From an uncultured Bacteroidota bacterium (GTDB lineage Bacteria > Bacteroidota > Bacteroidia > Chitinophagales > Chitinophagaceae): DNA of 64,000 nt. The position numbers and the translations under genes were made by a program. This document shows positions 49,041-57,443 of the stretch, piece after piece. The first letter of the stretch is position 1. Each line of letters starts with the position of its first letter. The stretch lies in the NCBI GenBank assembly GCA_903831575.1, contig CAIKYB010000044.1, positions 1 through 64,000 on the forward strand, read 5' to 3'. The notes beneath the pieces are model-generated. The model was not told the DNA's origin. It did not search any database and saw only the letters and a list, made by a program, of their open reading frames with translations.

Positions 49041-49592
49041 ATGGCAGAAATGGATACTTCGTCGGGTGGCGGACATCATAAGAAAGGACCCGGCGTAAAA
49101 AAAGCAAAGAAATTATCTACCAGAGTTGATTTAACTCCAATGGTTGATTTGGGATTTCTGCTTATTACGTTCTTTGTATTCACTACAACAATGAGCCAGT
49201 CTACGGCTATGAATATGAATGAACCAAAAGATGATTCCACTCAGGTAATGAAAGTAAAGAACTCTGGTGCGATGACTATCTTATTGGGCAAAGGAGATCA
49301 AGTATATTATTATTATGGTCAGTTGGAAGTAGATAAACTCAGTGAGCAATTCAAGAGCACCACATTCAAACAAATCAGAGATTTAATCGTTACAAAAAAG
49401 AAGGCTACCAACATTGACGACTTGATGTATATTATCAAATCTGATAAGCAATCAACCTTCAAAAATGCTATCGATATTCTTGATGAGATGAGTATTTGTG
49501 CAGTTCCTCCTGGTCATTATGCAGAAGTAGATATGACTGCAACAGAAGAGTTGTTAATTAGAAAAACAGAGGAAGCGAATGGTATAAAATAA
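49041..49592 (+). CDS. exbD: ExbD/TolR family biopolymer transporter (2)
   Basis: STRVDLTPMVDLGFLLITFFVFTTTMSQS. Confidence 0.9.
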   Translation: MAEMDTSSGGGHHKKGPGVKKAKKLSTRVDLTPMVDLGFLLITFFVFTTTMSQSTAMNMNEPKDDSTQVMKVKNSGAMTILLGKGDQVYYYYGQLEVDKLSEQFKSTTFKQIRDLIVTKKKATNIDDLMYIIKSDKQSTFKNAIDILDEMSICAVPPGHYAEVDMTATEELLIRKTEEANGIK

Positions 49593-49643
49593 TTTGAGAA
49601 ATAATTATTTAAAATTCCGATCTAAACAAACAAACAGATTATT

Positions 49644-50459
49644 ATGGATGTAAATAAAATTTTAAACGCCGATTTACTTGATATCATTTTTGATGGCAGG
49701 AATAAATCATACGGAGCTTATGATTTAAGGAGAAACTATAATTTAAGATTAAAAAAAGCGTTGATTTTTACTGGCGCATTATTGCTATTGATATTTCTTG
49801 GAGCAGTATTTGCAAACATTATTGATAAGTACAAAAACAAAAGCACCATAGATGTGGTAGATACACAAATGGCGGAAATTAAAAAAGACGAACCACCACC
49901 GCCACCACCGCCACCACCACCAACACCACCACCACCACCAGAAGTAAATCAGGTAAAATTCACCCCTCCAAAAATCGTAAAAGATGAAGAGGTAAAACCT
50001 GACGAAAAAATAGAAGAAATTAAGGAAGATCAGGTTATTAGTACCAAGACGGTAGAGAGTGACAATAAAGATCAAATTGTGCAGGCGCCAGTAGAGTCTA
50101 CTAATAGTGACTTACCTAGAGATGATGATGAAAATAAAATTTTTACAAAAGTAGAAGTAGATGCTGCATATCCGGGCGGTGAAGGTTCTTGGAGAAGATA
50201 CCTGTCAAATAATTTAGATAGCGAAACACCTGGGAATAATGGAGCTCCTGCAGGTACTTATACTGTTGTGATTCGATTTGTAGTTGCGAAAGATGGATCT
50301 GTAAGTGATGTGGTTGCCGAAACTTCTCATGGTTATGGAATGGAACAGGAATCAATCAGAGTAATAAAAAGATCAGGTAAGTGGACACCAGCAATACAAA
50401 ATGGTCGTAACGTCACTGCCTACAAACGCCAGCCCATTACTTGGGTTGTGCAGGAATAA
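49644..50459 (+). CDS. tonB: Energy transducer TonB
   Basis: N-terminal TM; PPPPPPPPPTPPPPP spacer; C-terminal YTVVIRFVVAKDGSVSDVVAETSHGYGMEQESIRVIKRSGKWTPAIQNGRNV. Confidence 0.93.
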   Translation: MDVNKILNADLLDIIFDGRNKSYGAYDLRRNYNLRLKKALIFTGALLLLIFLGAVFANIIDKYKNKSTIDVVDTQMAEIKKDEPPPPPPPPPPTPPPPPEVNQVKFTPPKIVKDEEVKPDEKIEEIKEDQVISTKTVESDNKDQIVQAPVESTNSDLPRDDDENKIFTKVEVDAAYPGGEGSWRRYLSNNLDSETPGNNGAPAGTYTVVIRFVVAKDGSVSDVVAETSHGYGMEQESIRVIKRSGKWTPAIQNGRNVTAYKRQPITWVVQE

Positions 50460-50480
50460 CTTTTTAAAAACTTTCAAAAG

Positions 50481-50509
50481 AAACCTCTCAATTAAATGGG
50501 AGGTTTTTT
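50481..50509 (+). terminator. Terminator 3' of tonB
   Basis: aaacctctcaattaaatgggaggtttttt. Confidence 0.75.
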
Positions 50510-50627
50510 GTTTTTGCAAGTTTAAAATTGTTTCAAAAGTTGAATAGGTTTCATTTAGTTTTGTGGCCATTGTCATTTATTTCATAATAATTTACTATGC
50601 TGTATTTATCATTTATATCTTTGACAA

Positions 50628-52001
50628 ATGAACAATAAACTATCGGGATGGGATGATACTATTGTTGCTTTGGCTACTGCCCCTGGCATTGCTGCTATTG
50701 GTGTAATTAGATTAAGTGGCAAAAACACTTTTGAAATCGTCTCCAAAATTTTCCCCTCTAAAAATATCACGGTTCAACAATCACATACTATTCATGTAGG
50801 GTTATTAAAAGATAATCACGAGGTTATTGATGAAGTTGTTTTGTCTTTATTCAGAGGGCCCAAAAGTTATACTGGTGAGGACACGATAGAAATTAGCGGT
50901 CACGGTAGTCCATATATTCAGGAGCAAATTATTAATACCTGTATAAAATATGGTGCAAGATTGGCGAAGCCAGGAGAGTTTACCCAACGTGCTTTTTTAA
51001 ATGCAAAACTTGATCTTACACAAGCAGAAGCAGTAGCTGATTTAATTGCATCTAATACAAAAGCATCGCAAAAAACAGCGTTACATAATATTAGAGGAGG
51101 ATTTTCTCATGAGTTAAAAAGCATGAGAGAACAGCTTATTCAATTTGCTTCTTTGATAGAGTTGGAGCTGGACTTTGCAACTGAGGATGTAGAGTTTGCC
51201 GATCGTACCAAGTTTTATGCTTTGATTAATGAGATAGAAAATTCAACACAACAACTCATCACTTCTTTTCAATTGGGAAATGTGATTAAAAATGGAGTAA
51301 GTGTAGCCATTATTGGCAAACCCAATGCGGGGAAATCTACCTTATTAAATTGCTTACTAAATGAAGAAAGGGCCATCGTCAGTGAGATTGCGGGAACAAC
51401 AAGAGATACAATAGAAGAAACGATTAACATTAATGGCATACTTTTTCGATTAATTGATACGGCCGGTATTAGAACACAGAGCAAGGATATTATTGAAAAT
51501 CTTGGGATAGAGAAGAGTCTTGAGAAAATGAATAGCGCTGATATTGTCTTGTATATTTTTGATAAGAATACAACATCTGCGGAAGAGTTATCAACTCAGA
51601 TAAAATTATTTGAAGATGCCGCAATCAAATATTTATTGGTTGGAAATAAAGCTGATCTAAGTAATTCTTTTTCAACAGATAAAGATGATGTAATATTGTC
51701 GATTTCAGCGAAAGGAAATATAGGCATTGAGGAACTAAAAGAAGCATTATATCAATCAACTGTTAATAAATCAGTAAATACAGACAATACTATAGTCACT
51801 AACTCCAGACATTTACAAGCGCTGCTACAAATCAGCACTTCACTGGTCTCCATAAAATCCGCTTTGGATAATAATATTTCTGGCGATTTGTTATCCATAG
51901 AAATAAGAACCTGCTTGTTTCATTTGGGAGAAATTACAGGAGAGATAACGAACGAGGATAAGTTGGATTATATTTTTTCGAAGTTTTGTATCGGAAAGTA
52001 A
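50628..52001 (+). CDS. mnmE: tRNA uridine-5-carboxymethylaminomethyl(34) synthesis GTPase
   Basis: IVALATAPGIAAIGVIRLSG...GKPNAGKSTLLNCLLNEERAIVSEIAGTTRDTIEE...IFSKFCIGK. Confidence 0.97.
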   Translation: MNNKLSGWDDTIVALATAPGIAAIGVIRLSGKNTFEIVSKIFPSKNITVQQSHTIHVGLLKDNHEVIDEVVLSLFRGPKSYTGEDTIEISGHGSPYIQEQIINTCIKYGARLAKPGEFTQRAFLNAKLDLTQAEAVADLIASNTKASQKTALHNIRGGFSHELKSMREQLIQFASLIELELDFATEDVEFADRTKFYALINEIENSTQQLITSFQLGNVIKNGVSVAIIGKPNAGKSTLLNCLLNEERAIVSEIAGTTRDTIEETININGILFRLIDTAGIRTQSKDIIENLGIEKSLEKMNSADIVLYIFDKNTTSAEELSTQIKLFEDAAIKYLLVGNKADLSNSFSTDKDDVILSISAKGNIGIEELKEALYQSTVNKSVNTDNTIVTNSRHLQALLQISTSLVSIKSALDNNISGDLLSIEIRTCLFHLGEITGEITNEDKLDYIFSKFCIGK

Positions 52002-52130
52002 TCAAAATTTTTGCTGCAAATCAATTAGAGAAATTACAATAAAAAACCGTTTATAGTTGAACCGATTTAATAAATTACTATAAAAGAAGTACTTAAAAAT
52101 ATTACAAAGTGAAGGAGGCTGCGGTCTTCT

Positions 52131-53021
52131 CTATTTTCCTATTTTTATTGTTTTAATTAATTGCAATATCAAATAAATAAGGGTGCTATAAACGCCAATA
52201 ATAATTGCATAAGCCATAAAAAGAAGCCAGTAGGGGCTTCTAAATCTTGTTGACCACAGTTCTCTTTTACTAAAAAAATCTTCGCCTGCTACTGTAGGAA
52301 CTCCCCAGCTAGCTTTTTTTTCTACAATAATATTTCCTAGGATTTCGTTATCCTCAATTTTTGCAATAAGAATGAGATTCCCCAAACTATCTCCAGGCAT
52401 ATTGATTTTTGTAAACGGCACAGTAACCAACCCCGTGGAATCCGATGTATATGTTTCTTCGTCTCCACCAGAAAGAATTCCGACAAGACGTTTTATTCCA
52501 ACTTTCATTTCAATATCAGGCGCTGCAATTAATTTCCCGTTATCGTCTTTAAAAATTTTTACACTAATATTTTTAATGTCGTCAATCGTAGCCGTGTCAA
52601 TTTCGAGTCGTGCTTTTGTAATAGAATAATCAGATGACACTTGCTCGTCTCCCTTCATTACAATAAATAAATGAGTGGAGGACTTATCCCAAATTGATTT
52701 TAAATTGGGTGGAATAAACATTTTAGCTTTTCCAGACTCATTGGTTTTTACTTCAGAAATAAAATTTCCGGAGCTTACGCTATCCAAATAGACTTTATAT
52801 GAAATGTTTTTTTGTGCAAGGAATACTTTGTTTTTCTTAGTAGAACTTTCGAGTAATAAATATTGAACACTATTATTTATATTAAAGTATTGGAGTTTTA
52901 AAATAGGTGTTCCATCCGATGCATCTTGTGCGTCAACAATATTTGGCATTAATATGCTTATTACTAAAACAAGCAATAAACTATAGCGAATGGTCTTTTT
53001 GGCTTTCTTCATTTTGTTCAA
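52131..53021 (-). CDS. Uncharacterised secreted/membrane-anchored protein (C-terminal TM) linked to NrfD module
   Basis: Signal peptide; FRSPYWLLFMAYAIIIGVYSTLIYLILQLIKTIKIGK; overlaps the nrfD-like gene. Confidence 0.6.
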   Translation of the reverse strand: MNKMKKAKKTIRYSLLLVLVISILMPNIVDAQDASDGTPILKLQYFNINNSVQYLLLESSTKKNKVFLAQKNISYKVYLDSVSSGNFISEVKTNESGKAKMFIPPNLKSIWDKSSTHLFIVMKGDEQVSSDYSITKARLEIDTATIDDIKNISVKIFKDDNGKLIAAPDIEMKVGIKRLVGILSGGDEETYTSDSTGLVTVPFTKINMPGDSLGNLILIAKIEDNEILGNIIVEKKASWGVPTVAGEDFFSKRELWSTRFRSPYWLLFMAYAIIIGVYSTLIYLILQLIKTIKIGK

Positions 53022-54363
53022 TTATTGTTTCATAGATTGGAATGATTGGTAGAATTCTCACAAAAAATGTTATAATCAATAGCGCGCCAGCTAAAGATCC
53101 GATTGCTATTGCCCATTCTTCCCAACTTGGAAAATAATGTTTATAGCTTTCTGGCACATTCTGCATTGGTAAAAAAGGGTGTAATAATGTGGGTGTTACA
53201 ATGAGATATCTTTTAAACCAGGCGCCAACAACAACCATTATTCCCGCAATAAACATGGGTAATGGCTTTCTTCCTTTTTTTGTAATGAGAATAAAAATAG
53301 GAATTAACATGCCTACAAAAATGGCGAACCAAAACATGATAGCATATGAACCCGAAAACAGTTCTCTTAAATGTTCCTCTTCTGCTTTCTTCATTTTAAA
53401 TGCAGGAATTAAATATTCATTGATGTTAAAATACAAATAAAGTAAACCAAGCATTACAACAATTTTGCCCATTTTTTCGAAATGTAATTCAGTAATGTAT
53501 TTTTCTAATTTGTAGTATCTCCTGAATACATACATTGCTACAACAACAGCGCCTGCTCCAACTAGAAATGCACCAGAAATAAAATAAGCTCCAAAGTTTG
53601 TGCTGTCCCAACCTGGTCTGTATGTGGTAGCAAAAAGCCATGAAGTAACTGTATGTATACAAAAAGCTACAGGAATAATCATCACGCAAAGAATATTTAT
53701 CGACTTGTCATTTATTCGAAATTGATCTTTGTGTCCTTTCCAGAAGGAGCCTAAAAAAACATATAGTTTATGAAATTTATTTACGGAAGGTTTTCTGTGT
53801 AATATCAATATTTTCAGATCGGGAAGCAAGGGCAAATATAGAAGGAATAAGCTAATGAGAAAATATGTGCTGATAACGGTAACATCCCAAATAATGGGTG
53901 ACTGTAATCTCCCATGTAAAAATAAATTCATGAACCTCTCTGGCCTTCCCATATCTACAATAATAATTAATGATGCGAATACAATTGCAGATACAGCAAT
54001 AATTTCTGCGATTCTGGTAAGTGGAGTGCTCCAATGTACATCTGCAAGTCTAAGTATTGCCGTTATTAAAGACCCCACTAAACTTATTGCAACAAAAAAC
54101 ACAAAATTAGAAATATAAATACCCCACGAAACATAATCTCTCATATTGGTTACAACCAAGCCTTGTGTTAGTTGTCTGTAATAAGCATATGCTCCAGCCA
54201 AACAAAAGATAATTAAAATTGAAGTCCAGATCATGCCTCGTTTCCCGAATCTTTTTGGAACAAGGTCGTTAATAATACGATCTCTTGAAATTGGATTATT
54301 GTTTTCCACGTTATAATATTTATTTGGTTTCCTTGGTTTGATTTTCCAAACCAGATTCATAAG
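52981..54363 (-). CDS. NrfD/PsrC-type polysulfide-reductase-like membrane subunit
   Basis: About 10 TM helices; LRLADVHWSTPLTRIAEIIAVSAIVFASLIIIVDMGRPERFMNLFLHGRLQSPIIWDVTVISTYF; start within MNLVWKIKPRK region. Confidence 0.85.
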   Translation of the reverse strand, partial: LMNLVWKIKPRKPNKYYNVENNNPISRDRIINDLVPKRFGKRGMIWTSILIIFCLAGAYAYYRQLTQGLVVTNMRDYVSWGIYISNFVFFVAISLVGSLITAILRLADVHWSTPLTRIAEIIAVSAIVFASLIIIVDMGRPERFMNLFLHGRLQSPIIWDVTVISTYFLISLFLLYLPLLPDLKILILHRKPSVNKFHKLYVFLGSFWKGHKDQFRINDKSINILCVMIIPVAFCIHTVTSWLFATTYRPGWDSTNFGAYFISGAFLVGAGAVVVAMYVFRRYYKLEKYITELHFEKMGKIVVMLGLLYLYFNINEYLIPAFKMKKAEEEHLRELFSGSYAIMFWFAIFVGMLIPIFILITKKGRKPLPMFIAGIMVVVGAWFKRYLIVTPTLLHPFLPMQNVPESYKHYFPSWEEWAIAIGSLAGALLIITFFVRILPIIPIYETIIEQNEESQKDHSL

Positions 54364-55258
54364 GAAAGTTTCTATTGACAGGAGGCAGATAATATACACT
54401 TGGTTTTGTTCCGAGATCTTCCATCAATCTATACCCTGCTTTATCTTTTATTAAATCACTGAATCGAAAGGTCTCAGAACCATTTGTAACAGAATCTTCA
54501 TTTAAATCGCCAAACATAAAAACACCATTAGGGCAAGCCTGAACACAATGTGGCAGTTCTCCTTTTCTACTCATATCAGGACAAAAATCACATTTACCAA
54601 CAGTTCCTTTTTTTTGAGGCATACTGGATTCGCAGGAATAATGCTGTTCTGCAACCTGAGGATCTAATTGTGGTTCTTCCCAATTAAATACCCTTGTTGA
54701 ATATGGACATGCTGCCATACAAAATCTGCATCCAATGCAACGGTCACTATCAATTAATACAATCCCATCCTGTCTTTTAAAAGTGGCATCGACCGGACAA
54801 ACTTTTACACAAGGCGGTTCGTCGCAATGCATACAAGTTGTGGGCTGCCAATAAGGAGCAGAATGAATGCTGTCTTCCATTCCTAAAACTTTTATCCAAT
54901 TTTGTCCTGGATGTACCTGATGCATATGATTACAGGCGCTCTGACATTTACGAAGATTTTTGCAACGAGCCAGATCAATAACCATTACAAATTTCTTTCC
55001 AGCAATTCCTTTCCGTTCTTCATCATTAGTCAATGTAGGCAAATCGGGAACTGGTTTTAGAAAAGCACGATCAATTTCAATAACATCACCATTAACAGAA
55101 AGTAATTTTACTTTTTCTCCAGTGAGGGCAATAGATTCTTCCGTATGGAATGGGTGGCTGTTGTCAAGACATCCGGTAAGTACAGCTGTTGTTGCTGCAA
55201 TTCCACCGAATAGAAAATTACGTCTGGAATTATTATTTTCATTATTATTTAAACTCAT
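54320..55258 (-). CDS. TAT-exported 4x(Fe-S) ferredoxin subunit (PsrB/HybA/ActB-C-term-like)
   Basis: TAT signal NSRRNFLFGGIAATTAVLTGC; CKNLRKCQSAC, CMHCDEPPCVKVCP, CIGCRFCMAACPYSTR, CDFCPDMSRKGELPHCVQACP. Confidence 0.9.
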   Translation of the reverse strand: MSLNNNENNNSRRNFLFGGIAATTAVLTGCLDNSHPFHTEESIALTGEKVKLLSVNGDVIEIDRAFLKPVPDLPTLTNDEERKGIAGKKFVMVIDLARCKNLRKCQSACNHMHQVHPGQNWIKVLGMEDSIHSAPYWQPTTCMHCDEPPCVKVCPVDATFKRQDGIVLIDSDRCIGCRFCMAACPYSTRVFNWEEPQLDPQVAEQHYSCESSMPQKKGTVGKCDFCPDMSRKGELPHCVQACPNGVFMFGDLNEDSVTNGSETFRFSDLIKDKAGYRLMEDLGTKPSVYYLPPVNRNFPYESGLENQTKETK

Positions 55259-55283
55259 TGAATGTTAATTTAAAGGGTACGGA

Positions 55284-55523
55284 CTATTTTTTCTTAACCC
55301 ATTTTTTCAATTCTTCATCTGAAATCTTCTTAGCAGAATACATATTTAAATGAGCTGCATCTATTTCAACCAGGGTTCCATCCTGAGCAAGCATTTTTAC
55401 TTTTTTATCATCCTCGCTATTTTTTTTGTTTTTCAAAAATTTAAAAAATGTTGCAGAAGCTATGGCAATCGTCCCCCAGAGCAGAAATGTTTTTCTTGAA
55501 GTATTATTTTTATAAGAGTCCAT
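55284..55523 (-). CDS. Small single-TM protein homologous to the N-terminus of the adjacent FeS subunit
   Basis: SRKTFLLWGTIAIASATFF ... KVKMLAQDGTLVEIDAAHL versus KVKLLSVNGDVIEIDRAFL in 54320-55258. Confidence 0.65.
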   Translation of the reverse strand: MDSYKNNTSRKTFLLWGTIAIASATFFKFLKNKKNSEDDKKVKMLAQDGTLVEIDAAHLNMYSAKKISDEELKKWVKKK

Positions 55524-55606
55524 TTTTATATTATTAATTAGCCGTAATCAATTACAATATTTGAATGGAGAGAAAATAACTTCGTCCAATCAAATATACC
55601 CCATGC

Positions 55607-56011
55607 TTATTTTTTTAATGTCCTGATATAACATACCAGATCCCAACGATCTTCTTCGTCAGCTATTTTCTTTTTAAAACTTGGCATATCATCACGGCCT
55701 TCAGAAAGTTTATAAAACAATGCCCCATCTGTTTGTGCTTGTACATCTGCTTTTGAAAAATCACCAGGCTCTGTTTTCAATTGAGCGGCTTTGGTGCCAT
55801 CTCCCAATCCTTTAGTCCCATGACAAGATTTACAGTGTGTTCCCCATAATATTTTACCTGCAGCGATAGACTCTGTATTATTTGCAACAGCATTTTTTTT
55901 ATTTTTTGCGGCATCTGGAACCGGCCAAGGTTTTCGGTCTTGCATTTTGATAGTGAATCCCATGATTAATAAACCTGAAATCAACGCAATTATTATTCTA
56001 TTTACTTTCAT
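55607..56011 (-). CDS. Monoheme c-type cytochrome
   Basis: AAGKILWGTHCKSCHGTKGLGDGTKAAQL...RDDMPSFKKKIADEEDRWDLVCYIRTL; start chosen at MKVNRIII. Confidence 0.88.
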   Translation of the reverse strand: MKVNRIIIALISGLLIMGFTIKMQDRKPWPVPDAAKNKKNAVANNTESIAAGKILWGTHCKSCHGTKGLGDGTKAAQLKTEPGDFSKADVQAQTDGALFYKLSEGRDDMPSFKKKIADEEDRWDLVCYIRTLKK

Positions 56012-56043
56012 CTTTTTTGTTTTATAGTTATTAAATAAATGTA

Positions 56044-56943
56044 TTAAAAATTCCAAAGTCGTGTGATGTTAAATCCTATTACGTATTGACTTTTAGTAAA
56101 ATCATTTTGATTAAACATATTATTGCTTTGTGGGACTATATTTCCGTAATTGCCAGCGAAAACCTGGAACGCATGAGAACTGGTATTTGTTTCAAATCCA
56201 AAGCAAATATTTGGGTGTGGGTTGTTTGTTGGATGTTGAGTAAGAGGCTGATCATAACCAAGAATTACAGCAGATTTCGCTGAGACTTTATATCTACCAA
56301 GTAATGAAAATGCAAGATGTCCATTATTCATTTTGTTACTGATCTCACCTTTGCTATTTACATATCCTTCAATATTATTAAACCATGAAAAGCTTGTACT
56401 TGCTTCAGCAGAAAACTTTTTATTTATTTTTCTTGCAACAATTAATTGATTAAAATATGAAAAACGATGTGCATTGTAAGTAAAGTTTGATTTATCTCTG
56501 CAATCAATAACCATGTTAGTAAAATAGGTAACACTTACAGGTATTTTTTTTGGAGCCTGTTTTAAAATAGCATACTTGGCATTAATATCAAATTGCATTC
56601 TTTCTTTTGTAATGCCAATTCCCGCAAATAAATTTTTAATTGGAGCATAGTTAATGCCAAGTCTGATATTGGATGGACCAAACAATCCATACAAATCCTT
56701 TACTCCATTATTTACTGTCCCAAATCTATGTTGGATATCAAATTCTAAGGTTCCTTTTATCGGCACCATTACAGTTTGATTATCCATTAACCAAACACTT
56801 TCAAAAGTATTTTTAACCGGCTTTACTTTCAAAGTTGGCGCCATTACTGTTGAAGAATCCTGAGCAAATAAATTATTATTAATAAGAACAAGAATCAATA
56901 AGTGAGCAACAATTAAAAACAAGTATTTTATATATTTTTTCAT
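56044..56943 (-). CDS. DUF5777 family outer-membrane beta-barrel protein
   Basis: GTLEFDIQHRFGTVNNGVKDLYGLFGPSNIRLGINYA; paralog of 2571-3467. Confidence 0.75.
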   Translation of the reverse strand: MKKYIKYLFLIVAHLLILVLINNNLFAQDSSTVMAPTLKVKPVKNTFESVWLMDNQTVMVPIKGTLEFDIQHRFGTVNNGVKDLYGLFGPSNIRLGINYAPIKNLFAGIGITKERMQFDINAKYAILKQAPKKIPVSVTYFTNMVIDCRDKSNFTYNAHRFSYFNQLIVARKINKKFSAEASTSFSWFNNIEGYVNSKGEISNKMNNGHLAFSLLGRYKVSAKSAVILGYDQPLTQHPTNNPHPNICFGFETNTSSHAFQVFAGNYGNIVPQSNNMFNQNDFTKSQYVIGFNITRLWNF

Positions 56944-57003
56944 AATATTTTTTTTAATTTTTTAATAACAAAGTGTAGCCACAGAATATCATTTCTGTTC
57001 TTG

Positions 57004-57399
57004 TCAATTATTTTTGGCGCCTTGTTTTATCCATGCAATTACAAGTGAATTATAATCTTTATTAATTCCCGTTACTGGCATTGGAGTTCCTTTTTTCCCA
57101 GTAAGTTTTAAATACAATAAACTATTTATTGCATTGTTATGATCTATATAATTTCCAATAGTTAATGATTTGAAAGCATTAGCAGGTGTCAAATCAGGCA
57201 CTTGTCCACTTTTAGCATGACAACCACTTAGGTTACAACTCTTATTGAAAATAGGGATGATATCGTTTGAGAAGCTAACTGTTCTTGTTATTTCAGGACC
57301 GGATTCCAAAATAACTGTTCTGTCTTTATAACAGCCAGACAAGAAAGCAAAACTACTCAGTAAAATTAACAGCGGAGTTTTGATTTTAATATGTAACAT
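57004..57399 (-). CDS. Lipoprotein cytochrome-c-like protein with CX4CH motif
   Basis: Lipobox SGC; VSFSNDIIPIFNKSCNLSGCHAKSGQVPDLT...GTPMPVTG...IAWIKQGAKNN. Confidence 0.7.
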   Translation of the reverse strand: MLHIKIKTPLLILLSSFAFLSGCYKDRTVILESGPEITRTVSFSNDIIPIFNKSCNLSGCHAKSGQVPDLTPANAFKSLTIGNYIDHNNAINSLLYLKLTGKKGTPMPVTGINKDYNSLVIAWIKQGAKNN

Positions 57400-57443
57400 A
57401 ATTTGATGTTTTAAAATGAATGACTTAAATACAAGACCATTGA

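Noticed and set aside
49894-49940. Possible microsatellite/phase-variable CCA/CCG tract
   Set aside because: It encodes the normal proline spacer of TonB and changes in whole codons; not evidence of phase variation.
49785-50075. Minus-strand ORF with poly-Trp/Arg (WWWWWCWWWWRWWRWW)
   Set aside because: Antisense shadow of the TonB polyproline (CCA/CCG) repeat; no coding plausibility.
54320-54363. Apparent upstream extension of the NrfD ORF to 54399
   Set aside because: The ORF track start (MYIICLLSIETF) overlaps the FeS gene end by 80 bp; MNLVWKIKPRK at about 54363 gives a more sensible start.
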